The position numbers and the translations under genes are program-made. 64,000 bases of DNA from Pseudomonas sp. dw_612 (GTDB taxonomy: Bacteria > Pseudomonadota > Gammaproteobacteria > Pseudomonadales > Pseudomonadaceae): positions 124,001 through 188,000 of the forward strand of contig NZ_JAAVVC010000011.1 of NCBI RefSeq assembly GCF_018449725.1, given 5' to 3'. Below are positions 18,003 through 26,544 of the stretch, piece by piece. The notes beneath the pieces were generated by a model, which worked only from the letters and a program-made list of their open reading frames with translations, made no database searches and was not told the DNA's origin. The first letter of the stretch is position 1. Each line of letters opens with the position of its first letter.

Positions 18003-18916
18003 GCGGCCTCCGTGCGCAGCGCCACCGGCGCCCGGCGTTTAATCGAACACAGGATCACCCCAAACACGATCAACACCAGGCTGACCAAGTGATAGGCATG
18101 CAGTTGCACGTCCAGGAACACGATACTGAACAGCCCGCCGGACAGCGGCACCAGGTGCGTGAAGATCTCGCCACGGGTGGCTCCGATTTCGCCGATGCCT
18201 TTGCTCCAGAACAGATACGACAACCAGGACGGAAAGATCACCAGATAGGCCAGGCCCAGCCACGGTGCCGCGCCCTGCCCGAGGTTGAACGTCAGGTCCG
18301 GGTGCAACGCCCAAACCCCGAGGCTGAACGGAATCAGGCACAGCGCCCCCACGACCGCGCAATACGTCACGAACGCATTGCCGGCGATGGTTTTGGGCTT
18401 GGTCCGCAAGAAGGAACAATAGACAGCCCAACTGGCGGCCGAAGCCATGGTCCAGAAATCACCTTTGTTGAAGCCCTCCAGGAAGCTCAAATCGGATAAA
18501 TGCCCCATGGTCACCAACCAGAACACCCCCACGGTGCTGATCACCACCCCAAGCATGTTCGAGCGGGAGATGAAATCACCGAAAACAAAGCGATTGAGAG
18601 CCAGTACCAGGCATGGCGTGGCCGACAGATAAATCGCCGCATTCAACGAACTGGTGTATTGCAACCCGATATACAACGTCAGCGGAAAGATAACTTGCCC
18701 GCAAACCGCCAGCATCACCAGGGTCAGCCATGACTTGCGCGCGGCCGGCAAACTGGCAATCACGGCTTTATAGTTGATCAACAGAAGTAATGCACTGGTA
18801 ATCAACCATCGAAGTTGCGACAGCAGCACCGGATCAACATCCACTACCATCAACTTTCCGACGACATAGTTACCGCCCCAGAACACGGCGGCGAGTGAAA
18901 GTAATAAATACGGCAT
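17999..18916 (-). CDS. EamA-family (DMT) transporter
   Basis: Drug/metabolite-transporter permease of 305 residues with about ten hydrophobic segments. It opens LLLSLAAVFWGGNYVVGKLMV and carries an internally duplicated EamA pattern (LSQLRWLITSALLLL; GEIFTHLVPLSGGLFSIVFLD). Members often export amino acids, metabolites or take up their substrates. Being between the FAH-like enzyme and the hexapeptide protein with tight spacing (4-base overlap and 11-base gap), it probably moves the product or precursor of that unit. Confidence 0.88.
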   Translation of the reverse strand: MPYLLLSLAAVFWGGNYVVGKLMVVDVDPVLLSQLRWLITSALLLLINYKAVIASLPAARKSWLTLVMLAVCGQVIFPLTLYIGLQYTSSLNAAIYLSATPCLVLALNRFVFGDFISRSNMLGVVISTVGVFWLVTMGHLSDLSFLEGFNKGDFWTMASAASWAVYCSFLRTKPKTIAGNAFVTYCAVVGALCLIPFSLGVWALHPDLTFNLGQGAAPWLGLAYLVIFPSWLSYLFWSKGIGEIGATRGEIFTHLVPLSGGLFSIVFLDVQLHAYHLVSLVLIVFGVILCSIKRRAPVALRTEAA

Positions 18917-18927
18917 TGGCGCCTCCG

Positions 18928-20289
18928 TTAGAGCTTCTTCATTAACATGAAAGAGGCGCCGTCAAACTCGACTTCCCCTTGCAGGTGGAACACGTCCTGA
19001 TACACAGACAATTGCGCCTGTAACACATCAGTGATGGGCACCAACAACAGGCCCTGTGTCGCCAGCACCCGGGCCAGTTCATTGACGTAGATGCGGCAAG
19101 GCTCGGCTTCGACTGGCGAACTGTTGGCGACAATCAGTGAGTAGCCCAGTCGGCGGCGATAGTGGAAGTCGCCGGCCGAAGCGAATGGCAGCCTCGCAAA
19201 GTCCAGGTCTGCGCGCAGTCTCAGCTGTTTGTGGCCGTAGTCCTGAGCCCACTGCAAATGGTGCGCAAAGGGCAGACGGGAAGTCGAGATGACATCCAGA
19301 CTGTGCCGGGCGAACGCTTGCAGCTGCGTGTTATCGGTCGGCGCGATCAGCAACACGGACTTCTTGCCCGGTGTGTCGAGATAGTCCGTCAGTGCTGCCG
19401 GCAAGGGCGGCGTCTCGCGCTTCGGCGTGTCACGGTAGATCATCAACCAGTCCGAATTGATCGCGGCCCAATCGCTGACTTGCAGCGTCTGCTCGATCGA
19501 CGGCTGGTAGGTTTCCATGAGGTGCGCCTTGAACGGCAGGTACTGCAGGACTTTCCCCTGATCGCCCACGATCGAATAGTCGCCGACCCAGGTATTGAGG
19601 AAGGAACGGATCCCGACGATGCTGGCCTTGCCCAGGTAATCCGCGTTCCAGCCGACGATCGCTTCACGCCCGACCCACGCGTAATCGCACAGTCGCACCG
19701 GCGGCAGGCGCGTCATCGCGACAGTCCGCGAGCCAATGGAGAGTCGGCCATAAGGATCATGGTCCTGACGCAGCAATTGACTGCCCGGCGACAGCCAGAC
19801 ACCGTCGCCAATATCCACATCACCCCCGGCATTGACCGCGGCATTGCGGCCGAAACGCACGTACTGACCAATCTTGATCGAAGGCAGTTCGTCCGCCGAG
19901 TGATCAAGTTGATGATCGGCATGGGGGTGACTGAAATACGCACCGTTTTCAAAGTGAGTGGGGGAAATCAGATGTTCCCCGACCTGCTCCTTGACCAGCA
20001 GCGGCGAACCACTGGTATTGACCGTAAAGTGCTGCGCAGACAAACCGAAGTCATCGCCCAGTTCTTTCAGGCGTTCGCCAAACGTGACGCCGAACTTGAT
20101 CTCGTCGCGATGACAACTGATGGTTTGCGCGGCTTTTCTAAGTTGTCGAAGTGTTTTTACATACCGCGGAACAGGTTGAAAAACATCTGCAGAACTTAAT
20201 GCCCGCTCCAATGCCCCCAACTCCTGTATATCACTGTCCAGTTCCAAAGGACTGACACTGACCGACGCATCCATATAGTGCTTTATCAT
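18928..20289 (-). CDS. Hybrid protein: left-handed beta-helix domain plus Rossmann-like C-terminal domain
   Basis: I do not recognise a named family. 453 residues. Residues 1-130 have no clear motif. From about 135 to 245 a hexapeptide (left-handed beta-helix) pattern is seen: IKIGQYVRFGRNAAVNAGGD, VDIGDGVWLSPGSQLLRQDHDPYG, CDYAWVGREAIVGW, IVGIRSFLNTWVGDYSIVGD. This is typical of acyltransferases that use a trimeric beta-helix. From about 315 a Rossmann-like end follows (KKSVLLIAPTDN, YSLIVANSSP, LARVLATQGLLLVPITD), resembling a class I methyltransferase late half. First gene of the three-gene unit; the start could be ATG 20289 or an in-frame ATG 15 bases on. Confidence 0.6.
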   Translation of the reverse strand: MIKHYMDASVSVSPLELDSDIQELGALERALSSADVFQPVPRYVKTLRQLRKAAQTISCHRDEIKFGVTFGERLKELGDDFGLSAQHFTVNTSGSPLLVKEQVGEHLISPTHFENGAYFSHPHADHQLDHSADELPSIKIGQYVRFGRNAAVNAGGDVDIGDGVWLSPGSQLLRQDHDPYGRLSIGSRTVAMTRLPPVRLCDYAWVGREAIVGWNADYLGKASIVGIRSFLNTWVGDYSIVGDQGKVLQYLPFKAHLMETYQPSIEQTLQVSDWAAINSDWLMIYRDTPKRETPPLPAALTDYLDTPGKKSVLLIAPTDNTQLQAFARHSLDVISTSRLPFAHHLQWAQDYGHKQLRLRADLDFARLPFASAGDFHYRRRLGYSLIVANSSPVEAEPCRIYVNELARVLATQGLLLVPITDVLQAQLSVYQDVFHLQGEVEFDGASFMLMKKL

Positions 20290-20451
20290 GTAGGCTCTTT
20301 TTTCTAATGAGTGCTGACCGGATATTCACCCCAACTGTGAACACCGCACGCCACATGATCGTATGTCGGATATAACCCGCTGAATAACGAGTTTTATATC
20401 TGGCACCCATCGATAAATACGAATGGGCGAAGTGAAGAGTCGATTATTACG

Positions 20452-21042
20452 CTATTGAAAAACCAGCGAGGCCGGCACATCCACATCCCACAACACGCCG
20501 GGATCGTCCACCGCCACCTCGACCACCCGCGCCTGGGCGAACAACGGTTTGGCCCCGCGATCACCGGACAAACCCATCAGCCCCGGCCCAAAGCGCCGGC
20601 CAAAACCCACCGGATGACCGAACTCGCCCGCGTGCACCGGCACGCTGATGCAATCGTCCGCCATCGCCGCCGCCACTTGCTCGATACTCGACGGCAAAAT
20701 GAACGGCATATCACCCAACACAATCAGCCAGCCACCGAGTTGCGAACACGCCGCCACACCCGCCGCAATACTGTCGCCCATGCCGGTGGATTCGATCAGT
20801 ACGATTTCGTAACCGTAAGCCTGCGCCATGCGCATCACCTGGGGACGATCCTCGGTGGTCACCAGTACGCGTTGCTCAATGCTGGAAGGCAGATTCACCA
20901 ACGTCTGTTCGATGACCGAACGCACGGCGCCGTCCCGACCGACGCAGTCGGCCAGCAACTTATCCTTTTCGGCCCCCGCTACCTGTCGAAACCGCCTGCC
21001 CTGCCCCGCCGCCAGCACGATGACACCGATGGGTTCGCTCAT
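20452..21042 (-). CDS. MobA-like nucleotidyltransferase, likely molybdenum cofactor cytidylyltransferase (MocA type)
   Basis: NTP-transferase fold of 196 residues with the signature VLAAGQGRRFRQ, a Lys in DKLLAD and an Asp in VLGDMPFI. The group adds CMP or GMP to molybdopterin. Placed directly next to xdhC and a molybdenum hydroxylase, its likely role is to make the cytosine dinucleotide cofactor for that enzyme. Start overlaps the xdhC stop (ATGA). No terminator is seen after its stop. Confidence 0.82.
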   Translation of the reverse strand: MSEPIGVIVLAAGQGRRFRQVAGAEKDKLLADCVGRDGAVRSVIEQTLVNLPSSIEQRVLVTTEDRPQVMRMAQAYGYEIVLIESTGMGDSIAAGVAACSQLGGWLIVLGDMPFILPSSIEQVAAAMADDCISVPVHAGEFGHPVGFGRRFGPGLMGLSGDRGAKPLFAQARVVEVAVDDPGVLWDVDVPASLVFQ

Positions 21043-22022
21043 ACGTCCTCCCGCAACGGCTTCTTCTGCTTCAGCTCGACGCCGTTCTTGATCGCCACAA
21101 TCTCGGCCAGCAACGACAAGGCGATTTCCGCCGGGGTATGGCTGCCGATGTGCAGACCGATCGGGCCGTGCAGCCGCTCGATGGCCTGTTGGGATAAGCC
21201 TAGCTGAGCCAGGTTGTCCCGGCGTTTCTGGCTGTTGACTCGCGACCCCAGTGCGCCGACGTAAAACGCCTTGGAATCGAGGGCGGTGAGCAGCGCCATG
21301 TCGTCCAGGCGTGGATCGTGGGTCAGGGCGACGATGGCGGTGCGTTCGTCGGTCTGGATGTTCAGCACCGCCTCATCGGGCATGCCCGGCACGAAGCGAC
21401 CGTGCTGTTCTTCCCAGCCATAGACAAACTCGGTGCGCGGGTCGCAGATCAGCACTTCGAAATCCAGCAGCCGCGCCATTTCCGCGACATAACGCGACAG
21501 TTGCCCGGCGCCGATCAGCAACAAGCGCCAGCGTGGGCCATAGATAGCGCGCAAGGTACTGCCGTCAAAACTCAGCACATCGCTCTTGTGCGCCGATTGC
21601 AAAACCACTTCACCGGTCGCGAGATCCAGCGAGCGCGCAACGATTTCATGGGCCTCGCAACGGCTCAGCAATTCAGCGACCCATGCCGGATCACTAACCC
21701 GCTCCTCGGTCAGGCGCAAGGTACCGCCGCACGGCAAACCGAATCGCGCCGCCTCCTCACGGGTGACGCCGTAGGTGATCAATTGCACCGGCGGCCCATC
21801 CGCCGGAATCCGGCCGTCGTGCAGCCGCGCAATCAGGTCGTCCTCGACACAACCGCCCGACACCGAGCCGATCACTACGCCATCCTCCCGCAACGCCAGC
21901 ATGGCGCCAGGCGCCCGGGGCGCGGTGCCCCAGGTCTGGACCACGCTGTACAACACCACCCGCTGACCCGCGCGGCGCCAGTCGAGCACGCTGCGCAGGA
22001 CGTTCAGATCGACGCTGTCCAT
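21039..22022 (-). CDS. XdhC-family molybdenum enzyme maturation protein
   Basis: 327 residues. An N-terminal XdhC/CoxI domain (SVVQTWGTAPRAPGAMLALREDG, SVSGGCVEDDLIARL) binds the cofactor, and the C-terminal Rossmann-like domain holds LLLIGAGQLSRYVAEMA and LTHDPRLDDMALLTAL. Members bind, sulfurate or deliver molybdenum cofactor to xanthine-dehydrogenase-type enzymes. The start overlaps the large-subunit stop by one base (TGATG), indicating coupled translation. Confidence 0.92.
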   Translation of the reverse strand: MDSVDLNVLRSVLDWRRAGQRVVLYSVVQTWGTAPRAPGAMLALREDGVVIGSVSGGCVEDDLIARLHDGRIPADGPPVQLITYGVTREEAARFGLPCGGTLRLTEERVSDPAWVAELLSRCEAHEIVARSLDLATGEVVLQSAHKSDVLSFDGSTLRAIYGPRWRLLLIGAGQLSRYVAEMARLLDFEVLICDPRTEFVYGWEEQHGRFVPGMPDEAVLNIQTDERTAIVALTHDPRLDDMALLTALDSKAFYVGALGSRVNSQKRRDNLAQLGLSQQAIERLHGPIGLHIGSHTPAEIALSLLAEIVAIKNGVELKQKKPLREDV

Positions 22023-24352
22023 CAGGCGTCAGCCTTCTGCCAGCCTTGTAACTGAAAGCGAACCGGCAGGTTGCGGATGCGCTTGCCGGTGGCGGCGAAG
22101 ATCGCGTTGCACAGCGCCGGCGCAATCGGCGGTACGCCCGGCTCACCAACCCCACCCAACGGCACTTCGCCCGGTGGCGTGACCAGATGCACGGCGACCT
22201 CTTTCGGCGCCAGGGACATGCGCGCCACTTCGTACATGTGGAAGTTGTCCTGCTGGACCTTGCCGTCCTTGAAGCTGATTTCGCCGAGCACCGCGTTGCC
22301 CAGGCCCATCACACAGGCGCCTTCGAACTGCGAGCGAATCCGCTCGGGGTTGATCTGCGGACCGCAATCCACGGCAATGTCGGCCTTGTGCACGATCAAG
22401 GTGCCGTCGTCTTTGACTTCGACTTCGATCACCGCCGCCACATAGGTGACGAAGCTGTAATGCACCGCCAGCCCCAGGCCTCGACCCTTGGGCAGCGTGC
22501 GCCCCCACCCGGCGGCTTTGGCGGCGGTTTCCAGCACCGTGCGCATCCGCGCGGTGTCGATCGGATAACGCTCGGGAGACTCGCCGTAGTTCCACTCTTC
22601 ACTCAAGGTGCGCGGATCGATCTGACGGTCCGGGCCGAGCAATTTGATCTGGTACTTCAGCGGATCCTGCTTGGCCTTGTGGGCCAATTCGTCAACGAAC
22701 GTCTGAATCGCGAAGCCGTGGGGAATGTTCGATACCGAGCGATACCAGCCGACCCGGGTGTGAACCGTCGCTTCCGGGTTTTCCAGGCGCACATTGGGGA
22801 TCGCGTACGCCATGTTGGTGAAGCCCATGCCCAACTCAAACGCCGCCTCGTGGTTCATGCCCGGGGCGAATAACGCGGTGATGCTCGGCGCCACGGTGCG
22901 GTGCAACCAGCCGGAGGGCAGGCCGTCCTTGTCGAGACTGGCTTTCAGGTATTCGGCGGACACGGTGTGGAAGTAGGAACAATGGATGTCGTCTTCACGG
23001 GTCCATTGCACCCGCACAGCCTTGCCGGGGAATTCTTTGGCGAGGATGGCCGCTTCGATGACGAAATCCGGCTTGGACTTACGCCCGAACCCACCGCCGA
23101 GCAATGTGACATTGAAGGTGACGTTATCGAACGGCAGGCCCAGGCGTTCGCCGATCCGCTCGCGGGTGACTTGCGGTGCCTGGCTCGGCGCCCAGGCTTC
23201 GCACACGCCGTCCTTGAACCGGGCGATGGCGACCATCGGTTCCATCGGTGCCTGGGCCAGGTGCGGTAAGTAATAGGACGCTTCAAGGGTGCTGCCGGCG
23301 CTGGCCAAGGCTTTGTCGATGTCGCCGGTATTGCGCACCACTTTGCCGGGTTTGAGCGCGGCGGCTTCCAGTTCCTTGCGGTAGGCGATCGAGTCGTAAC
23401 TGGCATTGGGGCCGTCGTCCCACTCGATGCTGAGCGCTTCGCGGCCCTTGATCGCGGCCCAGGTGTTGCTCGCGACCACGGCCACGCCACCCAATGGCTG
23501 GAATTCGGACGGCAGCGGACGGCTTTCGATCTGCAAGACCTTGATCACGCCAGGGACTTTCATCGCCGCGCTGGCATCGAAGGATTTGACCTTGCCGCCA
23601 TATACCGCAGGACGAGCGATGGTGGCGTAGAGCATGCCATCGAAATGCACATCGGCGCCGTACACCGCACGACCGTTAACGATGTCGGCACCGTCGATCG
23701 CGCGCACGCCTTCCTTGCCGATGTAGCGAAATTCTGACGGCTGCTTGAGCCGCAAACTGTCACGGACGGGTACCGCCAGCGCACCGGCCGCGGCGGCCAA
23801 CTCGCCATAGCCGAGTTCGCGTTTGGTGGGTTGGTGAATCACTTTGTGCAACTGCGCGCGACATTCACCGACCGGCACTTTCCATTGCTCAGCCGCAGCC
23901 TGTTCCAGCATGGTCCGCGCGGCAGCACCACAGCGGCGCATCGGTTCGTACCAGTGCCGCATGCTGCGCGAACCGTCGGTGTCCTGGTTGCCGAAGCGCA
24001 CTTCATCACCCGGCGCCTGTTGCACCTTGACCAGCGCCCAGTCGGCATCCAGTTCATCGGCCACCACCATGCTCAGACTGGTACGCACACCCTGGCCCAT
24101 TTCCGAACGGTTGCAGACCACGGTCACCGTACCATCAGCGGCGATGCTGACGTAGACCTTCGGATCGTCGATCCAGCCATTGGGCATGCCATCGGCGCCG
24201 AATTTCTTCGGTTTGTCTTCGGCAAAAGCGTCCTGCCAACCCCAACTGGCGGCAAGCACCAACGCACTGGTGGCGCCGACGCCTTTGAGAAAGCCGCGAC
24301 GACTGAGATTGCTCAGGTTGCTGAGGGCGAAATCATTCGGGAGCTGGCTCAT
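22022..24352 (-). CDS. Molybdenum hydroxylase large subunit, Tat-exported (IorB/aldehyde-dehydrogenase type)
   Basis: Molybdopterin-binding subunit of an xanthine dehydrogenase-family oxidoreductase, 776 residues from ATG 24352. AAGGAGG lies ahead of this start; a reading to 24427 adds unconserved residues. A twin-arginine signal SRRGFLKGVGATSAL (about 17-31) predicts periplasmic location. The Ald_Xan_dh-type core has TLLGGGFGRKSKPDF (cofactor site), EAEVD...VDCGPQINPERI and the final GGVGEPGVPPIAPALCNAI, where the base Glu sits. Two MCD-type substrate domains are typical of isoquinoline 1-oxidoreductase and related aldehyde dehydrogenases. The substrate is unknown. Confidence 0.9.
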   Translation of the reverse strand: MSQLPNDFALSNLSNLSRRGFLKGVGATSALVLAASWGWQDAFAEDKPKKFGADGMPNGWIDDPKVYVSIAADGTVTVVCNRSEMGQGVRTSLSMVVADELDADWALVKVQQAPGDEVRFGNQDTDGSRSMRHWYEPMRRCGAAARTMLEQAAAEQWKVPVGECRAQLHKVIHQPTKRELGYGELAAAAGALAVPVRDSLRLKQPSEFRYIGKEGVRAIDGADIVNGRAVYGADVHFDGMLYATIARPAVYGGKVKSFDASAAMKVPGVIKVLQIESRPLPSEFQPLGGVAVVASNTWAAIKGREALSIEWDDGPNASYDSIAYRKELEAAALKPGKVVRNTGDIDKALASAGSTLEASYYLPHLAQAPMEPMVAIARFKDGVCEAWAPSQAPQVTRERIGERLGLPFDNVTFNVTLLGGGFGRKSKPDFVIEAAILAKEFPGKAVRVQWTREDDIHCSYFHTVSAEYLKASLDKDGLPSGWLHRTVAPSITALFAPGMNHEAAFELGMGFTNMAYAIPNVRLENPEATVHTRVGWYRSVSNIPHGFAIQTFVDELAHKAKQDPLKYQIKLLGPDRQIDPRTLSEEWNYGESPERYPIDTARMRTVLETAAKAAGWGRTLPKGRGLGLAVHYSFVTYVAAVIEVEVKDDGTLIVHKADIAVDCGPQINPERIRSQFEGACVMGLGNAVLGEISFKDGKVQQDNFHMYEVARMSLAPKEVAVHLVTPPGEVPLGGVGEPGVPPIAPALCNAIFAATGKRIRNLPVRFQLQGWQKADA

Positions 24353-24825
24353 GCCTTGGCCTCCTTCAGATGGGTGGAGGCCTGGCGGATGGCGGTCTTG
24401 ATACGGTTGTAAGTGCCGCAGCGGCAAATATTGCCGACCATCGCCTCTTCAATCTGCTCATCGCTCGGGTTGGGATTGGTCTTGAGCAACGCGGTGGCGG
24501 ACATGATCTGCCCGCCCTGGCAGAAACCGCATTGGGCCACGGCGGTGTCGAGCCAGGCTTGCTGGACGACTTGCCCGACCGGGTCGGCATGCAGGTTATC
24601 GATGGTGCTGACGTTCTGGCCGACTACCGATCCAATCGGCGTGATGCAACTGCGTGCCGGCAAACCGTCGATATGAATGGTGCAGGCGCCGCACAGGCCC
24701 ATGCCGCAGCCGAATTTGGTGCCGTTGTAGCCGGCCACGTCGCGGATCGCCCAGAGCAGCGGCATATCCTCGGTGACGTCGAGCTGATGGTCTTGACCAT
24801 TGAGTTTCAGGGTAATCATGGGCAC
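24349..24825 (-). CDS. Molybdenum hydroxylase [2Fe-2S] small subunit
   Basis: Iron-sulfur partner of the large subunit, 158 residues. The ferredoxin-type Cys set is CGMGLCGACTIHIDGLPARSC, and the second, all-helical domain has CGFCQGG and NICRCGTY. These are the two clusters of this family. There is no Tat signal, so it is probably carried across the membrane with the exported large subunit. The first start is GTG 24825, with ATG 24819 as an alternative. It overlaps the large subunit by four bases. Confidence 0.93.
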   Translation of the reverse strand: MPMITLKLNGQDHQLDVTEDMPLLWAIRDVAGYNGTKFGCGMGLCGACTIHIDGLPARSCITPIGSVVGQNVSTIDNLHADPVGQVVQQAWLDTAVAQCGFCQGGQIMSATALLKTNPNPSDEQIEEAMVGNICRCGTYNRIKTAIRQASTHLKEAKA

Positions 24826-25002
24826 GCCCGCATAGTGTTTCGGTTATGGGGTCGAGCAATCTGCCGCCAGGGGGGTTAGCGGAGGTTCACGCAGATCGGC
24901 TCAGGCTAATGGGCTCTCTTACGCGGACGGCAACGTCTGCGTCGGGCCTTTGGTGGAGCAAATGCTTGCATCGTTAGGTGGCTAAGTTAACCCAGCATTA
25001 AC

Positions 25003-25038
25003 AAAAAAGCCCTGCACCATTGAAGTTGTGCAGGGCTT
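25003..25038 (-). terminator. Rho-independent terminator of the murB operon
   Basis: AGCCCTGCAC-loop-GTGCAGGGCT followed on the minus strand by TTTTTTG. It lies 25 bases after the murB stop and isolates murB from the molybdenum unit. Confidence 0.9.
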
Positions 25039-25063
25039 CGATATTCGCCTCTAAAGCGTAGCT

Positions 25064-26083
25064 TCAATAGCGATTGGGCTCCATTTCCAGCTCGACGCTG
25101 AATCGTTGCGAAATGTCTTTCTGGATGCGCTGCGCCAGATCCAACAATTGCAGGCCGGTCGCGCCGCCATAGTTGACCAGCACCAGCGCCTGTAATTTAT
25201 GCACGCCGGCGTCAGCTTCGCGGAAACCTTTCCAGCCGGCCTTCTCGATCAGCCAGCCCGCCGCCAGTTTCATTTGCCCGTCCGGTTGCGCGTAGGCCAC
25301 CAGGTCCGGGTATTCCAGCTTGAGCCGGGTCACCAGCGCCGCTGGCACCAACGGGTTCTTGAAGAAGCTGCCGGCATTGCCGAGTACGGCCGGGTCCGGG
25401 AGTTTTTCGTTGCGGATGCTGCAAATCGCCTGGCTGACATCGGTCGGCGTCGGCTGGTCGATGCCCTGCTCGGTCAGGCGCTGGCGCACCGGGCCGTATT
25501 CCAGATGCAGGTGCGCGGTGCGATTCAGAGTGAAGCGGACCCGCAGGATCAACCAACGCCCGGGATGCTGTTTGAACAGGCTGTCGCGGTAGGCGAAATT
25601 GCATTCTTGCAGGCTGAAATCCCGCAACTCGCCGGTCTGGCGATCCAGCGCGGTGAGGCCGGCGAACACGTCTTTGATCTCGACGCCGTAAGCACCGATG
25701 TTCTGCATCGGTGCCGCGCCAACGGTGCCGGGGATCAGGCTGAGGTTTTCCAACCCCGACAAACCCAGCGCCAAGGTATGTTGCACGAACGGATGCCAAG
25801 GCTCGCCGGCTTCGGCTTCGATCACCACCTGGCTGCCGTCATCGCTCAACACGCGAATGCCGCGCGTAGCCATGCGCAACACCAGCGCCTGGATATCAGC
25901 GGTCAGCAGCAAGTTGCTGCCGCCGCCGATCACTAACAGCGGCACGTTATGCGACACGGCATAGGCCAGCGCTTCACGCACCTCGGCATCGCTGTGAGCC
26001 TCGGCAAACAGTTGCGCCCGGACGTCCACGCCAAAACTGTTGAACGGTTTGAGGGAAACCCCGGTTTGTACCTGCAAACTCAT
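25064..26083 (-). CDS. murB: UDP-N-acetylmuramate dehydrogenase MurB
   Basis: FAD- and NADPH-dependent reductase that makes UDP-MurNAc from enolpyruvyl-UDP-GlcNAc. 339 residues, type I form as in E. coli. The FAD site includes IGGGSNLLLT, PGTVGAAPMQNIGAYGVE and ECNFAYRDS, and the catalytic Ser is in GNAGSFFKNP. The C-terminus KDISQRFSVELEMEPNR is also typical. It overlaps ptpA by four bases. Confidence 0.97.
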   Translation of the reverse strand: MSLQVQTGVSLKPFNSFGVDVRAQLFAEAHSDAEVREALAYAVSHNVPLLVIGGGSNLLLTADIQALVLRMATRGIRVLSDDGSQVVIEAEAGEPWHPFVQHTLALGLSGLENLSLIPGTVGAAPMQNIGAYGVEIKDVFAGLTALDRQTGELRDFSLQECNFAYRDSLFKQHPGRWLILRVRFTLNRTAHLHLEYGPVRQRLTEQGIDQPTPTDVSQAICSIRNEKLPDPAVLGNAGSFFKNPLVPAALVTRLKLEYPDLVAYAQPDGQMKLAAGWLIEKAGWKGFREADAGVHKLQALVLVNYGGATGLQLLDLAQRIQKDISQRFSVELEMEPNRY

Positions 26084-26544
26084 AACCGTCCCTTCAACTC
26101 GATCACCAGCAAATCACTGGCGCGTTCGATCAAATCCAGCACTTGCTCAAAGCCTTGGTCACCGTCGTAGTACGGATCCGGCACTTCGTCGATTTCCGAT
26201 GGGTAACGACGCAGGAACAAGTCCAGCTCAGCCTTGCCCTCGGCCGGTTGCAAGGCCTTGAGATTGCGCAGGTTGCTGTTGTCCATCGCCAGGATCAGGT
26301 CGTACGTGGCGAAATCTGCACGGCTGACTTGCTGGGCACGCTGGGTCGACAGGTCATAACCGCGCAACCTTGCCGCAGCCTGACTGCGCTTGTCCGGGGC
26401 CTTGCCGACGTGCCAGTCACCGGTGCCGGCGGAGGCCACTTCGACTTGATCGGCCAGCCCGGCCTCACGCAATTTATGCCGCAACACGCCTTCGGCCGTG
26501 GGCGAACGGCAGATGTTGCCCAGGCAGACGAACAGAACCCGCAT
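26080..26544 (-). CDS. Low-molecular-weight protein tyrosine phosphatase
   Basis: 154 residues with the active-site P-loop VCLGNICRSPTAEG (CX5R) at about residues 6-18 and the general acid Asp in DEVPDPYYDG. Such proteins dephosphorylate tyrosine-phosphorylated proteins of capsule or envelope systems. Sits tightly between kdsB (1-base touch) and murB. Confidence 0.93.
   Translation of the reverse strand: MRVLFVCLGNICRSPTAEGVLRHKLREAGLADQVEVASAGTGDWHVGKAPDKRSQAAARLRGYDLSTQRAQQVSRADFATYDLILAMDNSNLRNLKALQPAEGKAELDLFLRRYPSEIDEVPDPYYDGDQGFEQVLDLIERASDLLVIELKGRL

Noticed and set aside
23831..24412. Plus-strand frames opposite the molybdenum hydroxylase
   Set aside because: They run against the intact large subunit and small subunit frames and show no protein pattern.
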